64,000 nt of DNA from Acanthornis magna (taxonomy: Eukaryota; Chordata; Aves; Passeriformes; Acanthizidae). Under the pieces are notes generated by a model, which had not been told where the DNA came from, did not search any database, and saw only the letters and a list, made by a program, of their open reading frames with translations. Where the stretch lies: the NCBI GenBank assembly GCA_036785705.1, contig JAWUZG010000001.1:9548001-9612000 (forward strand). The letters run 5' to 3'. This document shows, piece by piece, positions 58,401 to 64,000 of this stretch; position 1 is the first letter of the stretch, and each line of letters begins with the position of its first letter. A program made the translations under genes and the position numbers.

Positions 58401-61400
58401 TTCTTCTCCCTTCTGAATCCACCTGAACTGAGTTGCACTGCAATATCAAAATCCAAACACTGTGTTATGGTATCTAGTGATTAAACACATCTGTAAAGTG
58501 ACGTTCTAATACACCAGCAGCAAATGTAACCAAAAATGTCATGTGAGGGGGCCGTGACTTCAATTACCAGAAAGACCCACCCTGCTGTATCATTGGCAGT
58601 ACTGACTTCTTTAACAAAAAGTTTCCTAAGAACATTAGTTAGGTCTCAGATCTAAATCCTGCAATAAGGAATCATTTTTAATTCACCAGTTGTTCCTAGC
58701 AAAGCATGCCAGCAAGACAGCTGTCACTTTACAGGTCCAGAGTGAGCTGACCTTTCAGTAACCTACCTGGATGAGACATGGTCAGGCAGCTGGATAGTAA
58801 TTCTTCTCCACATGGAGCTGTTGACAGAGTTATAGATGGTAGCTTCGTGGAATTGAAATGGGGAACAGCCAATGCTATTAGATGAGGAAGGAAGACAGTG
58901 TGTCTGGACGAGTTGCCATGAGTCTGTCCTGTAGGAAGCAAAAAAAAAAAAAAAAAAAAAAAAAAAGGAATTTTTACAATGACTGAAGACATGATGAAAG
59001 GAAAATAGGTGATTTTTGAAGGGTCATGACATTGCCTGTCTTACTAAACAAACAGAAGAGATTGTCAGCAATAGTTTCCATGCTCTGGAGCCACAAATAA
59101 ACAAGGGGTGAGAGGCTGAAGCACAGGTTCAGCCAGGGAGGAGGCTTCAGCACCAGGTTTGAGGTGTTGTGGAGCCCTTGGTGGTGGTATTCCCAGCAGT
59201 GTGGTACAAACAGCTGCTCTGGGCTGCATGACTGAAGGATTTATTTAGGAAGCTGCTCCTTAGCCTCTCTCTTACAGTGTTCAGAAGAGTCCCAGCAGAA
59301 TTTGCTGCATTTTCACCCACAGTCATCTGAGCACAGAATATACCTTTGTTTTTACAAATCATAATGTGCTGCTATTCTACAGCACACAAGGCAGTGTTGC
59401 TGTTTGCTAGTTAAAGACTGGGTTGGGGTTAAGTAACTCCCACTTCATTACAGCTTGGTCCTGCATTCTATTAAAACAACAGTTTCCTGTGGATGTGGTT
59501 TCCTGTGAGCACATTTTTAACAGGAACATGTTCACGACTGTAACGGCAAGTGCAATGCCATGAATCTGTCAACATCTGGGATAAATTATAAAGAGAATTT
59601 ATGAGAGTTATGTAGACAAATCCCGGTGCTTGCACACAGGCTTTGTTCAGATTCTGTTGCAACATGAATAGGAAAGTAATTGCTTTAATAAATAAAAGCT
59701 CTCTAGGTTTTTAATGTCATACTATTTTTTCCTTAGGTCTGTGTATTCTGCTGTCATTTACCTGGCATCCTTTGTATACTCCAGCATCACTGAGTGGAGG
59801 TCCCCGCAAGAATTTGCCTCACAGCCAACCACGATCTATAGCACAAATAAAATCAACTGCTGTAACAAGTCAGGTACACATTTAAAGTGATATATAATCA
59901 AGTTATGTTCTCCTTTTTTTTTGCTTATAGGGTGTATAAGAGAGTGTCAACTTAGAATGTGGGTGGAATCCATCAAAGGTGGATGGAAAACAAAAGACAC
60001 ACTACTTCAGATACTTCTCTTTAAAAATTTTACTTCCTTGCTGCTGTTACTTCCTAACAGAATCCTAACACTTCATTTCTAAAGTCCAAATTAAATAGCT
60101 AAACAAACATTTTTTCTGAAACAAAAAGATATGGTAGTTCCTTGGCATTTCCAGAAGTGAAGCACCTATGAAATTTAAAATTCATAATGATAAACAGGTG
60201 GTCATAAACTTAAAATCAGTCCAATTTAGGAACAGAATTATTCTGAATATTTGAAACAACTGACATTTGTTCCATATTACAGCAGAAAGATTACAGTAGC
60301 CAGTGTACATTCTTGATTAGATAATAAGATGCTAAATTTCAAAACCAAACAGAAGCCATGCTGGAGCAGAGTTCTTAGTTTAGAAACAAAATCTTTGCCA
60401 TGAGTGGTGAAGAAAAAGGGGAAGAGAATCTGGAGAGAAAAACTCTGCAATAAGAGTTTAGTAATATGAACTATTAAATGCTTAAGTGTTATCATACTTT
60501 TGGCCTTAAAATAGAGGAAAAAGATGATAGGCTGGGTAAAATAAGCATGGGAGGGGTCTTGACATTCAGTAGTAAAAAACATATGAGACTCAACTTTTAT
60601 ATAATTTCTTTGAAGGTGGCATGCTGGGTGGGGGAAGCAGTGCTTTAGGGATTATATTAGACAGTCAATATAAAATAGGCAGTGATGTTGAGAAAAGGTG
60701 AAAATATTGATCAGTGGAAGATGGAAAATTCTGGAACTATCTTGTCAAACAGAAGAGCAAGAAAAAAACCATAATAAGAAAATGGATTAGTATTTTGATA
60801 ACCCTACTTTCATGTTAATTCCTGGTTTATTTAAGACACGGTACTTGGGGAATGGCCAAGAACATTTCTGGAAAACAACTACTTGTTGCCTTTGGCCCTG
60901 TGCAGAATTCTATCTTAAATCAAAGTAAAATACTCAGAAATGTTTCTCTGATTGTTTAGGTCATTTTCCATGACACAAGGAAGTAGAAAGAGTACTTCTA
61001 CTTGAACACACTTGCATTTTCCATATGACACTCTTCTCCAGCCTCCCTCTCCCTTGCCTTTTCTGTTTCTTCACAAATTAGGGGAAAGTAGCTTATTTTG
61101 CATGGCATCTATTCTCACATTAGAAAATAATTCCTACTGTAACTGCTGATCCAGTAATTTCAGGAAAAAGTATTAGACTTCCCATCCCTCTGACTAACCC
61201 CAAAAGCATACAGACAGTCAGAGTATTTTGACATTTTGCATTCATGCAGCCTTTCTTGTTCTCATTACCTACACTTCATACTTTTCTTTAATTTCTAGTA
61301 AAAAGCAACTATTAATTATTCATCCAATTGAGCATCCTAGTTGGAAAAAGAATAATTTCTGGAGACACATTAGATGAATTTTCATTGTGTTCTTTACTTT

Positions 61401-62852
61401 GGAGAGAGAGAACATTTCTTACTTTAAACTGCATCATGTATCCTGGCTGTATAATGAGCTCCCTGGAGGACAGGATGTTGTGTGTTTTATCCTTTTTCTT
61501 ATTTGGCCAGTAGAGATGGAATGATGGATTTCCACAGAACCCTGCAGTTCTGACTGCATTAGGGTAAAAGCTCCAGTTTTCTTCATGGGAGGTGCCTTCT
61601 ATTAAGACGAGTTAAATACAATTACTGCATTGTCTTGGTAAACATCAAGGCTTAGAAATGAATCCACAGAATCACTAGACAGAGTACTTTAGTGATACAG
61701 ACACTACATTTATGCTATCTGTAATGACACGCCGTGAGCTACTAACAGAGATAATAAAGACATTCACCTCCGGAGAGGTAATTAAAAAAAAAAAAAAAGA
61801 CACAAAAGTATAATACCAGGAATTTAAATGAAATGAGTTGGACTGAAATAAAAATTTTTGTGTGTGTATATATATGCGCACACGCACATATCTGAATATG
61901 CATGTATAAATATATATATATATGTATATATACACTCCTATTAATAGCATGAAGAATAGCATATAAACAGCATTTGTCTACAAAAAGAAAAATTTGCAGA
62001 GTTACAATAAATGAAAGTTGGCTTGCAAGCTCACAGGGCTCAGGTAAGATAAGAACAGATAACGGCAGACGACAGACGAGCTGTGGCAGCCTGTTTTACC
62101 GTCATCAAAGGTATCCACCAGCTGGCTGGGGTTGATCTCTGCTCCCCCGATGAGGATGTTATCCAGAGCCCACTGCGCCCGGTCGGGGCCGGGCACCACG
62201 AGCCCGCTGCTGATGGTGAACGGCTGCCACCAGCGCAGGCGCGTGGTGTTGGTCAGGGCGTGCTCCGGGAGCAGGATGTAGTCGTGCCTCACCGAGGTGT
62301 ACTTCTGGTAATCCATCTCATGGAGCAAAGTCCAGGATATCCCTAGAAGGAGAAGATGAAGGTTTAGTAATAAAAACAAAGCGTACGGTGGAATCTTCTA
62401 ATGGATTAAAGTAAGATAATAGGAAATAAAAAGTAATAGCTGTGGTCTTCTGATAGAACTTCTAAGGATAGCTGGCAACGGTTGCTCACTGCAAGAGTAA
62501 TCTTGTAAAAAGGAATCAACTTGGGTGGAAGCCACTGATCACTGAAATAAGGCAGGAGGACTATGGAAAACTCCTGAGCAATAGATGGGAATTTAGATGG
62601 GGAAAAAACCTTACATGGACAAAAATAACTTAATAAAATTAAGAGTTAACTTTTTATTTTGGATCTCCGACAACTTCTCAGATATTCATGGTACATGGGT
62701 ACAGAACCAGACTGCAGCTTAGCAGTGACTACAGTATGTACTTGCCTCCATCAATGGAATAGTCTAGCAGCACTCCCTCCTTTCTGCAAGTCGGTCTGTG
62801 ACATGTTGTCATGTTGTTTTCACTCCCAATTCTCCCCCAGTACTGTAGAAAC
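46316..62852 (-). CDS. RELN: RELN, reelin, 3' coding exons (sub-repeat 7B to C-terminus)
   Basis: Secreted extracellular matrix glycoprotein that binds VLDLR/ApoER2 through its central part and guides neuronal layering. Exons in transcript order: 62746-62852, 62100-62342, 61423-61598, 59762-59835, 58767-58928, 58280-58437, 57210-57429, 56014-56211, 55524-55622, optional 50572-50577, and 46316-46412. All phases agree, giving about 510 residues (512 with the microexon) of a protein of about 3460. They cover sub-repeat 7B (end), repeat 8A, EGF module 8, repeat 8B and the 32-33-residue basic C-terminal region. Asp-box-like SIDGGISW and VNNGITW and the LRWWQP motifs recur as in every reelin repeat. 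Upstream exons lie right of the window. Numbered against the 65-exon mammalian gene these would be exons 55-65. No inactivating change was found. Confidence 0.97.
50572..50577 (-). CDS. RELN: Candidate RELN 6-nt microexon (exon 64)
   Basis: The minus strand reads TTTTACACTAG|AATAAG|GTAAGTACT: six bases between an AG (50579-50578) and a perfect GTAAGT donor (50571-50566). Inserted between the CT of exon 63 and the C of exon 65 it gives Leu-Ile-Ser-Thr-Arg; skipping gives Leu-Thr-Arg. Mammalian RELN has a known alternative hexanucleotide exon at this place, recalled as AGTAAG, encoding Val-Ser. The bird copy would differ at one base (Val to Ile). Confidence 0.7.
53402..53495 (+). repeat. MIR-like SINE fragment
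   Basis: 'cattttacaggtgaagaaac', 'tgaagtgctgagggtaaagt' and 'gaccaatgtgaggtggccaa' track the conserved MIR core/3' text (cattttacagatgaggaaac...gaggttaagtgactt). About 90 bases and heavily diverged, as expected for an ancient amniote SINE in a bird. Confidence 0.6.
55524..55622 (-). CDS. RELN: RELN coding exon (63), end of repeat 8B
   Basis: Thirty-two codons with split residues at both ends, [20 protein letters not shown] then [12 protein letters not shown]. The final CT joins either the microexon or the last exon to form Leu. Donor GTGAGT at 55523. Confidence 0.97.
56014..56211 (-). CDS. RELN: RELN coding exon (62), repeat 8B
   Basis: Sixty-five codons with split Ser and split Leu, [20 protein letters not shown] to [10 protein letters not shown]. 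It contains the Asp-box-like VNNGITW. Acceptor ttttacag, donor GTGAGT at 56013. Confidence 0.97.
57210..57429 (-). CDS. RELN: RELN coding exon (61), repeat 8B
   Basis: Seventy-two codons with split Gly and split Ser, [54 protein letters not shown] to LDLTRA. Acceptor catttttag, donor GTAATA at 57209. It completes EGF module 8 and opens sub-repeat 8B. Confidence 0.97.
58280..58437 (-). CDS. RELN: RELN coding exon (60) with EGF-like module 8
   Basis: Fifty-two codons between split Ser and split Gly, [39 protein letters not shown] to CDEGYQ. The EGF cysteines [11 protein letters not shown]...[12 protein letters not shown] are intact. The donor reads GTTCCA (58279-58274), matching consensus only at GT, yet phase and protein demand it. 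Confidence 0.93.
58767..58928 (-). CDS. RELN: RELN coding exon (59) behind a 27-T tract
   Basis: Split Arg, then 53 codons, [40 protein letters not shown] to PDHVSS, and a split Ser. The acceptor is GCTTCCTACAG. Directly upstream the minus strand carries a run of 27 T (plus-strand A at 58940-58966). Donor GTAGGT at 58766. Confidence 0.96.
58940..58966 (+). repeat. Poly(A)27 homopolymer
   Basis: Uninterrupted run of 27 A on plus, i.e. T27 on the RELN strand, ending 12 bases before exon 59 begins. It forms the acceptor's pyrimidine tract. Confidence 0.97.
59762..59835 (-). CDS. RELN: RELN coding exon (58)
   Basis: Twenty-four codons plus two bases: [20 protein letters not shown] then TKDA and a split Arg. 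Acceptor gctatag, donor GTAAAT at 59761. The two cysteines form the conserved pair of the reelin sub-repeat. Confidence 0.97.
61423..61598 (-). CDS. RELN: RELN coding exon (57), start of repeat 8A
   Basis: Split Glu, then 58 codons, [40 protein letters not shown], to PGYMMQFK. Acceptor cttaatag, donor GTAAGA at 61422. It matches reelin repeat 8A throughout. Confidence 0.97.
61784..61798 (+). repeat. Poly(A)15 homopolymer
   Basis: Run of 15 A in a RELN intron, about 185 bases upstream of exon 57 on the coding strand. Confidence 0.95.
61859..61935 (+). repeat. Mixed TG/TA/CA dinucleotide microsatellite
   Basis: TGTGTGTATATATATGCGCA, then CACGCACATA, then ATATATATATATGTATATAT. This alternating purine-pyrimidine tract of about 75 bases lies in a RELN intron and is prone to length change and Z-DNA/cruciform forms. 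Confidence 0.9.
62100..62342 (-). CDS. RELN: RELN coding exon (56), end of repeat 7
   Basis: Eighty codons plus split Gly and split Glu. It starts [20 protein letters not shown], contains TRLRWWQPF and ends [16 protein letters not shown]. Higher GC than its neighbours. The NTT sequon is retained. Donor GTAAAA at 62099. Confidence 0.97.
62746..62852 (-). CDS. RELN: RELN coding exon (exon 55 by mammalian count), GC donor
   Basis: Thirty-five codons flanked by one base on each side, [20 protein letters not shown] then [15 protein letters not shown]. Acceptor ctcttag. The last base G pairs with GG of the next exon to make Gly. The intron therefore begins GCAAGT (62745-62740), a GC-AG intron. Confidence 0.93.
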
Positions 62853-64000
62853 CTAAGAGTAAATGTATGTGATCACATCTGTTAAAGATCTGCACAAATA
62901 GAGACTTGCTTTCTGTTAACAGACATGCTGAAATTGTTCCAAAGGCTAGCATTTTTAAGCAAGTAACATCAATGTACAAGTACTGCAAAGGTCTCCAAAA
63001 ACATTGCCTAGTGACTCTCATGGGAACTTCATGGAATTCAGCTAAGAACTGCCCCTTGGGAGGGACTTACCCATTGCAAATGTACCAGCTGGGGACAGAC
63101 TGGATGGGAGCTGCTTTGCTTAGAGTTCCCTGAGAGTCCTGCTGGAATGAGAGCTCACTGTGTATTAAGGTGCCCTTGTATCGAGGAAGGACATAAAAGA
63201 AGTTGGTAAACTGAGGCAAGGTCAGTGGAGGACACTGGAATGATTTAGGCCAGAGTGCAGAGCCAGTGGTCATACATTGAAAAAACAGGAAATTACAAGT
63301 GGATTTAACAGGGGGAAAAAAAAGGAAAAAAAGAAAAAAAAGTCACTCTGAGAGTAACTGAGCACTGGAACAAACTGTCCAGACAGACTACAGGATCTCT
63401 CTTCTTGGAGGTTTTAAAATCCAGTGGGACAAAATCCTGGGCAAACTGGTCTGAATCCAGTGTTACCTGGCTTTGAGCATGAGGCTGGACTAGAGACTCC
63501 CTGAGGCCCCTTACTCCTGCGATTCAGCAAACTTGCAGAATTTCAGAAGTCAGAGTGTGTGTGGCTTCATTGAAGCCATATGGTCAAGAAAAATGATACT
63601 GAAGTTGTCTATGTCATGTCCTTAGTTTGTCCAAACTCACAGAGCTCCACTGCTCTCCTGGTAAGTCATCCTTACCAGCACAGAAGTGGAATGGGTCTCG
63701 TATGGGCACCCAAAAGAGGACAACCAGCAGAGCTTCTGCTCTGAACTCATGAGAGATGTGGCTGGTGCCTCCAGGAGTGATGTCCAGGAGATGGATGTCT
63801 TGCCTCTTTGCAGGACAGAAGTTGCTGATTCCAGGACATTTCTGGACAAAGGGACTTGCTGCTTCACCTGGACATGTCAGACCTTTCCCACTGTGCCTTG
63901 CTCTCTGTGACTCACCCGAGAGCATCAGCACCTTGAGAATCATAATCTCATTAGTGTTTGCCTCAGGGAGTGCTATTCTTGTGGTGGCCTAGGAATTCCC
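62853..64000 (-). other. RELN: RELN intron running off the window
   Basis: No further reelin exon is found up to 64000, so the preceding exon lies to the right. The frame at 63067-63273 and those at 63614-63992 do not resemble reelin. A CR1 3' end fills 63276-63530. Confidence 0.7.
63276..63530 (+). repeat. CR1 LINE 3' end
   Basis: 'gaaattacaagtggatttaa', an A-rich stretch, 'actgagcactggaacaaact' and 'gaggctggactagagactcc', followed by 'gaggccccttactcctgcga'. This is the order of a CR1 3' UTR in sense, diverged, antisense to RELN. Confidence 0.85.

Noticed and set aside
63067..63273. Minus-strand frame ending SVPSWYICNG before a GTAAGT, as the preceding RELN exon
   Set aside because: The translation lacks reelin-repeat features (no LYF/GG-C pattern, no Cys pair). 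The phase needed before FLQYWGR (two leftover bases) could be met, but the protein does not resemble reelin.
63614..63992. Overlapping open frames on both strands near the right edge
   Set aside because: No homology recognised, no exon borders in phase with RELN, and next to a CR1 fragment. Treated as intronic noise.

Overview
The window is a piece of vertebrate nuclear DNA, almost certainly from a bird. It has short split exons with GT-AG introns, 3' ends of CR1 LINEs with the 3' tails typical of avian copies, short introns, one strong CpG island, and the gene order PSMC2 (+), SLC26A5 (-), RELN (-). To my knowledge this is also the order on human 7q22. The bird order or species cannot be told from the sequence.

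1-3.7 kb: the last seven coding exons of PSMC2 (26S proteasome ATPase subunit 7/Rpt1), from just before the OB-domain/ATPase junction to the stop codon, with a short 3' UTR and an AATAAA signal. The earlier exons lie left of the window. 3.7-5.6 kb: a gene-free gap between two converging 3' ends.

5.6-39 kb: SLC26A5 (prestin) on the minus strand. All 18 coding exons are present and splice in frame into a 740-residue protein, with a transmembrane anion-exchanger domain followed by a STAS domain. Coding spans 7287-27542. About 11 kb of apparently non-coding DNA separates the start codon from a CpG island at 38.65-39.42 kb. The island carries two inverted ZNF143/THAP11-type motifs and splice-donor-like sites on both strands. 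It is my best candidate for the SLC26A5 promoter, possibly bidirectional.

39.4-45.3 kb: intergenic DNA with CR1 pieces.

45.3-64 kb: the 3' end of RELN (reelin) on the minus strand. There are ten ordinary coding exons, covering sub-repeat 7B, reelin repeat 8 with its EGF module, and the basic C-terminal region. There is also a strong candidate for the 6-nt alternative microexon at 50572-50577. The RELN exons show several unusual splice sites: a GC donor, a very weak GTTCCA donor, and an A27/T27 tract forming one acceptor's pyrimidine tract.

The three genes are not a functional pathway: PSMC2 is housekeeping, SLC26A5 is a hair-cell/anion-transport gene, and RELN is a secreted neuronal guidance protein. 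I found no wholly unknown coding system. The most interesting signals are splicing and promoter details.
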